Under the pieces are notes generated by a model. It did no database searches. It worked only from the letters and a program-made list of their open reading frames with translations, and had not been told where the DNA came from. A program made the translations under genes and the position numbers. This document shows positions 56,478 to 64,000 of a stretch of DNA of 64,000 nt, piece by piece. Position 1 is the first letter of the stretch; each line of letters begins with the position of its first letter. This stretch comes from a bacterium. Its GTDB lineage: Bacteria > Bacteroidota > Ignavibacteria > Kapaibacteriales > UBA2268. Where the stretch lies: positions 186,001 to 250,000 of the forward strand of contig JANJTB010000006.1 in NCBI GenBank assembly GCA_024711295.1, read 5' to 3'.

Positions 56478-56510
56478 AAGGGTTGAATCATGTTTTCAAC
56501 CCTTTATTAT
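56478..56510 (+). terminator. Intrinsic terminator after ade
   Basis: AAGGGTTGAA (56478-56487) and TTCAACCCTT (56495-56504) form a 10-bp stem with a 7-base loop, followed by a T-rich stretch. It lies 26 bases after the ade stop. Confidence 0.8.
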
Positions 56511-56564
56511 TTTATAAACGTTTTTTTATATATTATTAAAAGTCATTATTTGTTAATATTTATT

Positions 56565-56572
56565 TATTTTTG
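56565..56572 (+). promoter_or_regulatory. Possible -7 box of pdxJ
   Basis: TATTTTTG fits TAnnTTTG and lies 29 bases upstream of the pdxJ ATG; a TTTG at 56549-56552 is only 12 bases upstream of it, less than usual. Weak candidate. Confidence 0.3.
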
Positions 56573-56601
56573 TAAGTTAAACAACAAATGAAACATATAA
56601 T

Positions 56602-57330
56602 ATGATAACTTTAAATATAAACATTGACCATATAGCAACTATCAGAGAAGCAAGAAAAGGTGTAGAGCCAAGCCCTGTATTAGCAGCTCAAAAAGCTATG
56701 CTTGCCGGTGCTGATGGTATTGTAGCGCATCTGAGAGAAGACCGTCGCCATATTAATGATAATGATGTTCGTAATCTACGTAAATTGGTAGATACCAGAT
56801 TCGATCTCGAGATGGCAGCTACAGACGAAATTATTAATATAGCACTAGACGTTGTTCCTGATTTAGTCACAATAGTCCCTGAAAAACGTGATGAACTAAC
56901 AACCGAAGGTGGGCTGAACATTCATTCGGACATTCATAGATTTGCAGCATTGTCAAAATCTATGCACAACAAGAATATCCTGGTAAGCTATTTTATCGAA
57001 CCTGAGATATCGCAGATTGACGCTGCCAAAAAAGTTGGTGCTGATATCATCGAATTGCATACTGGCACTTATGCTAATAATTTCAGAAGTACCAAATTTG
57101 CTCATGAATATGCACGAATCAAAAAAGCTGCAGAATATGCAGAGTCAATTGGTCTTCATATAGCTGCTGGTCATGGATTGAATTATAATAATATTAAACC
57201 ATTGTTGAAGATTTCGCAAATAAAAGAATACAGTATTGGCCATTCAATAATATCAAGAGCGTCTATCACAGGTATTGACAGTGCAGTAAGGGATATGCTT
57301 CATATTATCCAAACTTATAGCCGGTTGTAG
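56602..57330 (+). CDS. pdxJ: Pyridoxine 5'-phosphate synthase
   Basis: A 242-residue TIM barrel that condenses 1-deoxyxylulose 5-phosphate with 3-amino-2-oxopropyl phosphate to pyridoxine phosphate (DXP-dependent route). Motifs are NINIDHIATIREAR at the start, HLREDRRHI, FDLEMAAT, TIVPEKRDELTTEGG and AGHGLNY near the end. The length is typical. The gene follows a terminator and is 3 bases before asnB, so a new unit begins here. Confidence 0.95.
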   Translation: MITLNINIDHIATIREARKGVEPSPVLAAQKAMLAGADGIVAHLREDRRHINDNDVRNLRKLVDTRFDLEMAATDEIINIALDVVPDLVTIVPEKRDELTTEGGLNIHSDIHRFAALSKSMHNKNILVSYFIEPEISQIDAAKKVGADIIELHTGTYANNFRSTKFAHEYARIKKAAEYAESIGLHIAAGHGLNYNNIKPLLKISQIKEYSIGHSIISRASITGIDSAVRDMLHIIQTYSRL

Positions 57331-57333
57331 AGT

Positions 57334-59256
57334 ATGTGTGGCATAGCCGGATTCGTTGATTGGAATAATACGAAAAAATCTGATTATCAGGTTCTTCGCA
57401 AGATGAGCGATGTTATTGTTCATCGAGGTCCAGATTCTGATGGTCAATGGATATCTGATGATTATGTGTGCGGGTTAGCTTTTCGCCGTCTGGCAATAAT
57501 AGATCTTAGCAGTCAGGGAAATCAACCGATGCATACCTCAGACGGCAGATATCACATTGTATTCAATGGTGAAATATATAATCACTCATCATTGAGAAAT
57601 GAGTTTATCAGTGATGGGAAAAAATACCATTCAGCGACCGACACAGAAACAATTCTGTATGGATTTGAAAAATATGGTGCGGATTTTCTTGATAAAATGG
57701 TAGGAATGTGGGCAATAGCTATTTGGGACAGTTACGAAAATGAGTTATTTCTTGCAAGGGACAGAATCGGTATAAAACCACTTTATTATTATTTTAAAAA
57801 TGACATACTGGTTTTTGGCTCCGAAATTAAATCTATTTTACAGCATCCCTCTGTAAGTGCCGAACCCGAAATGTCGGAAATACCAGTATATTTGTCCTAT
57901 ACAATGAGTTCTGATGAAAATTCATTATTTAAAAATGTCAGAAAATTGCCTGCTGGTTCATTTATTAAACTTAATAAAAATAAAGATCTGCGAGTTGTAA
58001 AGTATTGGTCTCCTTTAAGCAATTTTGTAGAATATACTCCTCTGAATAAAAAAGAGATTGAACAAAAGACCATAGAATTACTTAGGATAGCCATCAAAGA
58101 CCGTATGATGAGTGATGTTCCGTTTGGTGTTTTTTTGAGTGGAGGAATTGATTCGAGTCTTAATGTTGCATTGATGGCAGAGCTCATGAATAGGCCTGTT
58201 GATACATTCACAGTAGGATTTAAGGAACTCACCAAATATAATGAGTTGGAATATGCTTCGAAAGTGGCTAAATTATTCAAAACAAACCACCATGAAGTAT
58301 TGATTGATGATGGTGATGCGTTACCAATACTAGAAACACTTGCTTGGCACGAAGATGAGCCAAATGGTGACCCGGTTTGTATTCCACTATACTTTTTAAG
58401 TAAGTTGACGAGAGAATCCGGTACAACAGTGATTCAGGTTGGTGAAGGTAGTGATGAGCAGTTCATTGGGTATGACTGGATGAAACGTGAGTATAATTTC
58501 TATAATTCACTATGGAAAACGTTTACAAATACTCCTGATTTCATAAAACAAAAATTGGCAAATCTTTCAGTAAAAATATTGAGTTCGTCCGATAGATACA
58601 ATTTAGCAGAGTATTTCAGGCGTGCAGCTTCGGATGAGGAATTATACTGGAGTGGAATTTCGAAAATCCCTCCGGTAATGATGAGTGAATTAATTATGGA
58701 TAAAAATGTCAATATTGATAATGCATGGCTTCTTGCAAAAAAAATGCACAAGCAAATTAATGAGAATTATATTCATAATGATTATGCTCAGAAGATGATC
58801 TATATGGAACTTCATCATCGCCTTGCTGAAATCTTGTTGATGAGAGTTGACAAAATCACTATGGCTCATTCACTTGAAGCTCGAGTACCATTTTTAGATC
58901 ATAGGTTTGTTGAATTTACTATGTCCATACCTCCGGATATCCGAATGCCCCGGTCTGGGATTACAAAAGCTGTCTTAAAAAATGCCGTTGCAGGGATTTT
59001 GCCTGATGATATTGTTTACAGGAAAAAACAAGGATTTGCTGCACCTATAGGTGAGTGGCTAAGAACTAACTGGTACGACTTTACTTATAACGAAGTCACT
59101 AACTCTTATTTCGTAAAAAATAAAATATTTAGCAAAGATTTCATTGAGCGACTTTTTAAACTACATAAATCAGGTAGAAGAAATTATAAAATTGAAATTT
59201 TTCTTTTACTTATGCTTACAATTTGGTACAACAAATTTTTTGGTTCTTCTAAATGA
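57334..59256 (+). CDS. asnB: Glutamine-hydrolysing asparagine synthetase
   Basis: A 640-residue class II amidotransferase. The glutaminase domain starts with MCGIAGF (Cys2 nucleophile) with RGPDSDGQW and FNGEIYN. The synthetase domain has the pyrophosphate loop VFLSGGIDSSLN and VGEGSDEQFIGY. It makes asparagine or, since related enzymes act in polysaccharide or lasso biosynthesis, another amide. It overlaps the OstA gene by 4 bp (ATGA), which ties it to envelope genes. Length and motif order match AsnB. Confidence 0.9.
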   Translation: MCGIAGFVDWNNTKKSDYQVLRKMSDVIVHRGPDSDGQWISDDYVCGLAFRRLAIIDLSSQGNQPMHTSDGRYHIVFNGEIYNHSSLRNEFISDGKKYHSATDTETILYGFEKYGADFLDKMVGMWAIAIWDSYENELFLARDRIGIKPLYYYFKNDILVFGSEIKSILQHPSVSAEPEMSEIPVYLSYTMSSDENSLFKNVRKLPAGSFIKLNKNKDLRVVKYWSPLSNFVEYTPLNKKEIEQKTIELLRIAIKDRMMSDVPFGVFLSGGIDSSLNVALMAELMNRPVDTFTVGFKELTKYNELEYASKVAKLFKTNHHEVLIDDGDALPILETLAWHEDEPNGDPVCIPLYFLSKLTRESGTTVIQVGEGSDEQFIGYDWMKREYNFYNSLWKTFTNTPDFIKQKLANLSVKILSSSDRYNLAEYFRRAASDEELYWSGISKIPPVMMSELIMDKNVNIDNAWLLAKKMHKQINENYIHNDYAQKMIYMELHHRLAEILLMRVDKITMAHSLEARVPFLDHRFVEFTMSIPPDIRMPRSGITKAVLKNAVAGILPDDIVYRKKQGFAAPIGEWLRTNWYDFTYNEVTNSYFVKNKIFSKDFIERLFKLHKSGRRNYKIEIFLLLMLTIWYNKFFGSSK

Positions 59257-60587
59257 GAAAAACCGGAATAATTATATTATTTGTTTTAGCAGGAATTGCT
59301 GTTTTACTCTCACAGTCAAACAGCGGCAGAACAGAGATTAAGCTAAGATATGCAGATAGTTTGGTTGGTTCGAATACACCCGGAATTTCTTTCAGGGAGT
59401 TTTACGGTAATGTGCATCTTGAACATGGCGATGTTGATGTAAAATCTGACTTTGCTAAGCAGTATCTTGAATCAAACAGAGCTGACTTGGTCGGGAATGT
59501 AATAATTACGCAACAAACAATGATACTTCGTTCTCCTATGATAATATATTATGGAAATACCAATTCGGCGAACGCCTTTGATGGTGTAACCATTAAGGAT
59601 GATAAAGCCTATCTTAAAGCTGATGGTGGTGTTTATAATACTAAATCATATATAGCTGAGTTTACAGGTAATGTATTCGTTGAAGATGATTCAGCAAAAA
59701 TATATTCACATTACATAAAATATAATCGTAAGACTAGAGAAAGTTTTTCGCATGGTGATGTCTGGATTTTAGGAAAAAATACAAATGTTGTGCTTAATAG
59801 CGATACGTTGCTTAATACTCCTGATGATAACTACTCCTTAGCTTACGGCAATCCTGTATTATATCAGGTTGATTCAGTTTATAATCCTGCTGATACATCA
59901 CTTTATTTACCTGACTCACTCGTAATAAAAGATGCATATTACACATACGATACTCTGACAGTAAGTTGCGATACAATGCATTCACACAGGGCATTGTATA
60001 ATGAAAAGTATGTTTTTGTAAGTAATGTTGAGATTGTTAGAGGTCAGGTTGTAGCTAAAGCCGATGAAGCCGTATTTATGAAGGATGACGATTATATTAT
60101 ACTTAAAGGTAGCCCGATTGTATGGCACGATTCTACTCAACTTTATGCTGACTCAATTATTATCAGAATCCCAAATAACGAGCTTAAGACTATCGAAGCC
60201 TATGGTAATTCAATTGCTGTTTCAAGAAATGACACCATATCTCTCAATCGTCTCGACCAAATAATGGGGGATAGAATTTATATACATATTGATTCTGGTA
60301 AGGTTCATGGTATAACAAGCATCGGAGAAGCCAAGAGTCTCTATTTCTTCCGTGATGAAGAAGGTGAAAATGGTGTTGATCGCAGAACAACTGACACCAT
60401 TCATGTGGAATTTACAGATGGGGATATTGAAAATATAATATGGCTTGGCATGACCTATGCTGAGTTCTTTCCGGAAACTTTTGTTTATGGTAAGGAGAAA
60501 TCCTATTATTTGCCATTATTCAAATGGACTGATGACAAGCCCAGGAAAAAACTCCTTCAATTACCCGGCAAAATAAGCAATAAATAA
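59253..60587 (+). CDS. OstA-like LPS-assembly protein
   Basis: A 444-residue periplasmic protein with an N-terminal signal or anchor (1-20). The mature part has repeated OstA/LptA units (REFYGNVHLEHG, SDFAKQYLESNRADLVGNV in part, IYSHYIKYNRKTRE, ADEAVFMKDDDYIILKG), in which each repeat has a GNV-like turn. LptA/OstA proteins bridge LPS transport across the periplasm, and Bacteroidota often have this longer form. It follows asnB directly and ends one base before the convergent ABC transporter gene. Confidence 0.85.
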   Translation: MRKTGIIILFVLAGIAVLLSQSNSGRTEIKLRYADSLVGSNTPGISFREFYGNVHLEHGDVDVKSDFAKQYLESNRADLVGNVIITQQTMILRSPMIIYYGNTNSANAFDGVTIKDDKAYLKADGGVYNTKSYIAEFTGNVFVEDDSAKIYSHYIKYNRKTRESFSHGDVWILGKNTNVVLNSDTLLNTPDDNYSLAYGNPVLYQVDSVYNPADTSLYLPDSLVIKDAYYTYDTLTVSCDTMHSHRALYNEKYVFVSNVEIVRGQVVAKADEAVFMKDDDYIILKGSPIVWHDSTQLYADSIIIRIPNNELKTIEAYGNSIAVSRNDTISLNRLDQIMGDRIYIHIDSGKVHGITSIGEAKSLYFFRDEEGENGVDRRTTDTIHVEFTDGDIENIIWLGMTYAEFFPETFVYGKEKSYYLPLFKWTDDKPRKKLLQLPGKISNK

Positions 60588-60634
60588 TTTACAATTCTTC
60601 TATCTCGTGCTCGATTTGTTGTAAATTGTAAATT
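60586..60634. repeat. AT-rich inverted repeat at the convergent gene junction
   Basis: AATTTACAATT (60586-60596) and AATTGTAAATT (60624-60634) are perfect 11-bp arms with 27 bases between. They span the stops of the OstA gene and the ABC transporter gene. It may serve as a weak two-way terminator; no long T-run follows. Confidence 0.35.
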
Positions 60635-62337
60635 TCTGAATACTTACCCTTAAGTTCGATTAAATTCTCGTGATTTCCTTGCTCAACAATTTTACCGTGG
60701 TCGAGGACAATAATATTATCAGCATGCTTGAGCGAAGAAATTCTATGAGAAATAATTATTGTTGTTCTGTCTTTCATGTACTCTTTTAATTCACGTAGAA
60801 TAAAATCCTCTGTACTTGTATCTACAGCTGATAAAGAATCATCGAGAATTAGTATTTTGGGATTTCTCAACAATGCTCTGGCTATTGCGACTCTTTGTTT
60901 CTGACCGCCTGATAGAGTAATACCTCTTTCGCCCAAAACAGTATTGTATCCTTCCTGAAAAGTTAGCACTTCATCATGCAGCTTACATTTTTTCGAAACA
61001 TTGATAATTTCTTCTAAAGTTGCATCAGGTCGGGCAAATTTTATATTATTTTCAATAGTATCAGAGAAAAGGAAAGTATTTTGTGAAACCACACCGATTC
61101 CACTCCTTAAACTGTTCAGAGAATATTCCTTAATATCAAGTCCGTCAATAACTATTTTGCCATTTACGGCATCAAACAATCTTGGTATAAGATTAATCAA
61201 AGAAGTCTTTCCTGATCCAACGCTTCCAACAATACCCAGAGTTGTTCCGTTGGGTATGCTTAGATTAATATCCTGTATAACAAAAGGTAAATTTGAGTCA
61301 TACCTATGCGATACATTTTTAAAAATGATTTCACCAGAATTTATCATTAACTTCTCATCAACATCTTCGGTATTTGTAATTTCACTTTCTTCATCCATTA
61401 GTTTACCAAGTCTTGATGCAGATGCAGCACCTCTTTGGACCAAATTAGTAATCCAGCCGATTGCTGCAACAGGCCATATCAATAATTCTAAATATATAAA
61501 AAACTGTGTCAAGTCACCAAGAGTGGATTTCCCTTCGATTACAAGATAGCCTCCATAAGCAAGTACGCTTAATTGTGACAATCCTACCAAAACCATTAAT
61601 AGTGGCATCATAAATGCTTCGAGCCTTGCCAACTTTAAGTTTTTCATTAGATAATCTTTGCTTAGACTTGCAAACCTGAATGATTCGAATGCTTCTCGAG
61701 TATATGCCCTGACAACTCGTACACCTGAGATTGATTCCTGAGCTTGGGTTGTAAGGTCTGCAAATTGAGACTGAACATCCTTGAATGCAATATGGATTTT
61801 TTTACCAATAAAATATGTTACATAAGCAACAATCGGTAATGGTATCAAACCAACCAAAGCAATGGTAGGCTCTAACGAAAACATAAAATATAATGCAAAT
61901 CCGAAAGTAGTGATAGTATTTGCTGAATACATTATTGCCGGGCCCAGAAACTCTCTTGCTGATGGTATATCATTTGTTGCATAAGCCATCAAATTACCTG
62001 TTGGGTTCCGATGATAAAATGAAGAAGATCGATCTTTTATTGAATTGAACATATCATATCTGAGGTCATATTCAATCTCTCTCGAGGACACAATGATTGT
62101 TCTTCTTGTCCAAAACATAAAGAAGCCACTAAAAAAAACTAATGTTATTATCTTGGCGATTTCCAACAAAATGTATTCCATAGTAAAATCACCTTTTGAT
62201 ATTGTATCAATGGCACCTCCAACTATTCTAGGAACATAAGTCGATGACAGATTAGATATTGTAACGAATAAAAATCCCAACAACAGCTTCTGTTTATATT
62301 TAATAAGGTAAGGAAATAATCTTTTTAACTCTTTCAT
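60589..62337 (-). CDS. ABC exporter half-transporter (permease-ATPase fusion)
   Basis: A 582-residue half-size exporter with a six-helix membrane domain (to about 315) and an ATPase domain. Walker A is GSVGSGKTS, the Q-loop segment SQNTFLFSDTI, signature LSGGQKQR, and Walker B ends in ILDDSLSAVD, with Asp in place of the catalytic Glu. This pattern is known from one half of heterodimeric exporters such as YheI/BmrC and MdlA. No partner gene lies next to it. The substrate is unknown; a lipid or drug is common in this family. Confidence 0.9.
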   Translation of the reverse strand: MKELKRLFPYLIKYKQKLLLGFLFVTISNLSSTYVPRIVGGAIDTISKGDFTMEYILLEIAKIITLVFFSGFFMFWTRRTIIVSSREIEYDLRYDMFNSIKDRSSSFYHRNPTGNLMAYATNDIPSAREFLGPAIMYSANTITTFGFALYFMFSLEPTIALVGLIPLPIVAYVTYFIGKKIHIAFKDVQSQFADLTTQAQESISGVRVVRAYTREAFESFRFASLSKDYLMKNLKLARLEAFMMPLLMVLVGLSQLSVLAYGGYLVIEGKSTLGDLTQFFIYLELLIWPVAAIGWITNLVQRGAASASRLGKLMDEESEITNTEDVDEKLMINSGEIIFKNVSHRYDSNLPFVIQDINLSIPNGTTLGIVGSVGSGKTSLINLIPRLFDAVNGKIVIDGLDIKEYSLNSLRSGIGVVSQNTFLFSDTIENNIKFARPDATLEEIINVSKKCKLHDEVLTFQEGYNTVLGERGITLSGGQKQRVAIARALLRNPKILILDDSLSAVDTSTEDFILRELKEYMKDRTTIIISHRISSLKHADNIIVLDHGKIVEQGNHENLIELKGKYSEIYNLQQIEHEIEEL

Positions 62338-62520
62338 TTATCAAAATTGTATTTGCAAATACAACAATAACGAACCAAACACAATTATTACTAAAATAAT
62401 TAATTGGAAACCAAAATATTAATTTTTAACTTAACCATAAATAACCAAAAATTTAACAGAGTTTTCACTTTTATTTACTAATTTTGAATATTATTATTGA
62501 TAAATTTTGCAATAACTATT

Positions 62521-63252
62521 ATGTTAGACGAAATTAATACACCAGAAAATTTACAAAATTTTAATCCTTCAATTTCTAAAACTGTTGCTGTTGTTGACGA
62601 TGAACCGGATATTAAGGAATTGATTTCAATCAATTTAGCAAAATCAGGTTTCAAAGTTAAGGCATTTGATGATGCAGCCGGATTGTTTAAGTATCTCAAA
62701 ACCAACAAGCCTGATTTATTTATATTGGATTTGATGCTACCTGATGCAGATGGGTTCGAAATATGTAAATTTCTCAAAAAGGATGACAAATTTTCGAATA
62801 TCCCAATTATTATGCTTACAGCTAGAACAGATGAAATGGACAAAGTGTTAGGTCTTGAGATAGGTGCAGATGATTATGTAACCAAGCCGTTTTCCCCACG
62901 TGAATTAACTGCCCGAATTAAAGCCGTTTTGAGAAGAGAAGATAAAATTACTAAATCTACCAAATTGAATGTTGGGGATATCCTTTCAATTGACTTGCAA
63001 AAATATGATGTAAGTGTTGAGGGGAATAGGGTAGAATTAACTTCTACAGAATTCAAAATCTTAAAACTCCTAACTGAAAGGAAAGGTTGGGTTTATTCAA
63101 GAGAGCAAATACTAGATTATCTCGGGTCACATGATAAAGGAATTTTAGACAGAACAATTGATGTTCATATCAAGAACTTAAGAGAAAAATTAGGCTCAGC
63201 CGGTAAGTTTATAAAAAATATTCGCGGTGTTGGTTACAAATTGGAAATTTAA
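62521..63252 (+). CDS. Two-component response regulator, OmpR/PhoB family
   Basis: A 243-residue regulator with a receiver domain (about 21-140; acidic pair Asp26-Asp27 in VVDDEPD, phosphorylated Asp70 in FILDLMLP, TKPFSPREL with the conserved Lys) and a winged-helix DNA-binding domain (about 150-243, ending RGVGYKLEI). ATG 62521 is preferred over a TTG at 62497. It shares one base with the kinase gene (TAATG). The signal is not known. Confidence 0.93.
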   Translation: MLDEINTPENLQNFNPSISKTVAVVDDEPDIKELISINLAKSGFKVKAFDDAAGLFKYLKTNKPDLFILDLMLPDADGFEICKFLKKDDKFSNIPIIMLTARTDEMDKVLGLEIGADDYVTKPFSPRELTARIKAVLRREDKITKSTKLNVGDILSIDLQKYDVSVEGNRVELTSTEFKILKLLTERKGWVYSREQILDYLGSHDKGILDRTIDVHIKNLREKLGSAGKFIKNIRGVGYKLEI

Positions 63253-64000
63253 TGAAATCTCTCTCCTGGAAGATATTTTTTGGATTTCTTTTTGTTGTAT
63301 TGTCAATGACTGTACTTCTATTCTATTTTACTTATCATAACTTGATAAATAATGCGTATAATCATGTATTGAGTGAGCTGAAGCAGCAAAATTCAATAAT
63401 TCTTGCGAGTGTTTACACCAAAGGTGATCTTGATTTTGATAAATTAAAACAGATTAGCAGGGATAATATTAATAATATTACATTAATTAATATGAGTGGA
63501 CTGGCAATTTTTGATTCAAATACGAACAGCGATTTAATTCCAAATCAAAGTAATTCTATAGATTATATTAAGCTTATATCCGGCAAATCTGATACCTGGC
63601 ATTATTTTGATGATGAAAAAATTGTCTTTTCAAAGTTGATTAAGACACAAAAAGGGAATTTTATTCTAAGGATATCATCCGATGCTAGTTTTAAGGATGA
63701 AATCTTCTCTACACTACAAAAGAATTTTATATTGGTATCATTCTTAGCAATAGTAATATCTTTTGTACTTTCAATCATTTTGTCAAACAGAATAATTAAA
63801 CCGATAAGAATTCTGTCCAGAGCATCAAGGAAAGTAGCATTAGGAGATTTTGACAACAAACTTTATTTACCTGGTAATGATGAAGTGGCTCAATTGGCAA
63901 GAAATTTCAATCAAATGACCATAAAACTGAATGATTATTTCAAATTAGCAGAAGCTAGGCAAGAGGAATATCTTACTTTGATTGAATCAATTGAGGCTGC
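63252..64000 (+). CDS. Sensor histidine kinase, N-terminal part (truncated by window edge)
   Basis: About 249 residues are visible, with the stop beyond the window. Residues about 7-27 are the first transmembrane helix, followed by a periplasmic sensor region of about 130 residues, a second helix (about 158-178) and a HAMP domain (NRIIKPIRILSRASRKVALGD in part, and DEVAQLARNFNQM). The dimerisation and catalytic domains are not in the window. It pairs with the upstream response regulator. The sensor region has no family I recognise. Confidence 0.88.
   Translation, partial: MKSLSWKIFFGFLFVVLSMTVLLFYFTYHNLINNAYNHVLSELKQQNSIILASVYTKGDLDFDKLKQISRDNINNITLINMSGLAIFDSNTNSDLIPNQSNSIDYIKLISGKSDTWHYFDDEKIVFSKLIKTQKGNFILRISSDASFKDEIFSTLQKNFILVSFLAIVISFVLSIILSNRIIKPIRILSRASRKVALGDFDNKLYLPGNDEVAQLARNFNQMTIKLNDYFKLAEARQEEYLTLIESIEA

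Noticed and set aside
61001-61549. 182-codon plus-strand ORF opposite the ABC exporter
   Set aside because: Shadow of the ATPase and membrane domain; no start signal or homology.
1-64000. CRISPR arrays, tRNA or rRNA genes, transposases, phage genes
   Set aside because: No direct repeat arrays, no tRNA TPsiC-loop and acceptor pattern in intergenic DNA, and no transposase or integrase motifs were seen. Gaps are short; only one slightly exceeds 300 bases.

Overview
The window is an AT-rich (about one third G+C by eye), gene-dense bacterial chromosome segment of 64 kb with short intergenic gaps, many 1-14 bp gene overlaps, and no RNA genes, mobile elements, phage genes or CRISPR arrays that I can see. 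Several traits point to the Bacteroidota/Chlorobiota (FCB) group: a DUF3078 outer-membrane protein, a DUF6132 protein, a LemA-DUF3137 pair, a Bacteroidota-type OstA protein, a CheB-CheR-PAS fusion, and a secreted nuclease with a C-terminal type IX secretion (T9SS) sorting domain. Some genes carry clear Shine-Dalgarno sequences (rpsA, aldehyde dehydrogenase), which is less usual for typical Bacteroidetes. A relative of Ignavibacteria or Kapabacteria is a reasonable guess, but no rRNA is present to settle it.

Layout. 1-7.2 kb: envelope genes (end of a coiled-coil protein, DUF3078 protein, HAD phosphatase, Na+-symporter, tandem-OmpA protein, DUF3137, LemA). 7.3-10 kb: plus-strand operon with a Ppx/GppA phosphatase, purine nucleoside phosphorylase, an unknown small protein and a gamma-carbonic-anhydrase-like protein. 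10-17 kb: CheB-CheR-PAS protein, a metallopeptidase/propeller/barrel protein, DUF6132 and thioredoxin. 17-23.5 kb: a six-gene operon encoding all seven shikimate-pathway steps in pathway order, including AroQ-DAHP synthase and AroE-AroK fusions, behind a SlyD-like isomerase. 23.6-30.1 kb: a Kdo8N (8-amino-Kdo) operon (kdnA, kdsB, kdnB) with the Kdo transferase waaA, a membrane metallophosphoesterase and an Ogg2-type DNA glycosylase. 30.2-37.2 kb: thiol-disulfide protein, tsaD, cinA, rpsA, an envelope protein and rlmN.

37.4-41.7 kb: aldehyde dehydrogenase, then lspA-rluD-nitroreductase, and rpmB on the other strand. 41.7-49.7 kb, minus strand: two glycosyltransferases, a dihydroorotate dehydrogenase-like protein, cytidine deaminase, DUF454 protein and B12-dependent methionine synthase. 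49.9-53.5 kb: small outer-membrane protein, hotdog thioesterase, T9SS nuclease, lipoate-protein ligase. 53.6-60.6 kb, plus strand: rsmI with a long charged tail, adenine deaminase, pdxJ, asnB, OstA protein. 60.6-64 kb: an ABC half-transporter and a two-component system cut by the right edge.

Most content is core metabolism and envelope biogenesis. The most distinctive parts are the pathway-ordered aro operon with two fusions, the Kdo8N/inner-core operon, the three-domain metallopeptidase-propeller-barrel protein, and the transcription terminator embedded in the end of the convergent glycosylase gene. I did not find a system that is clearly of an undescribed type.
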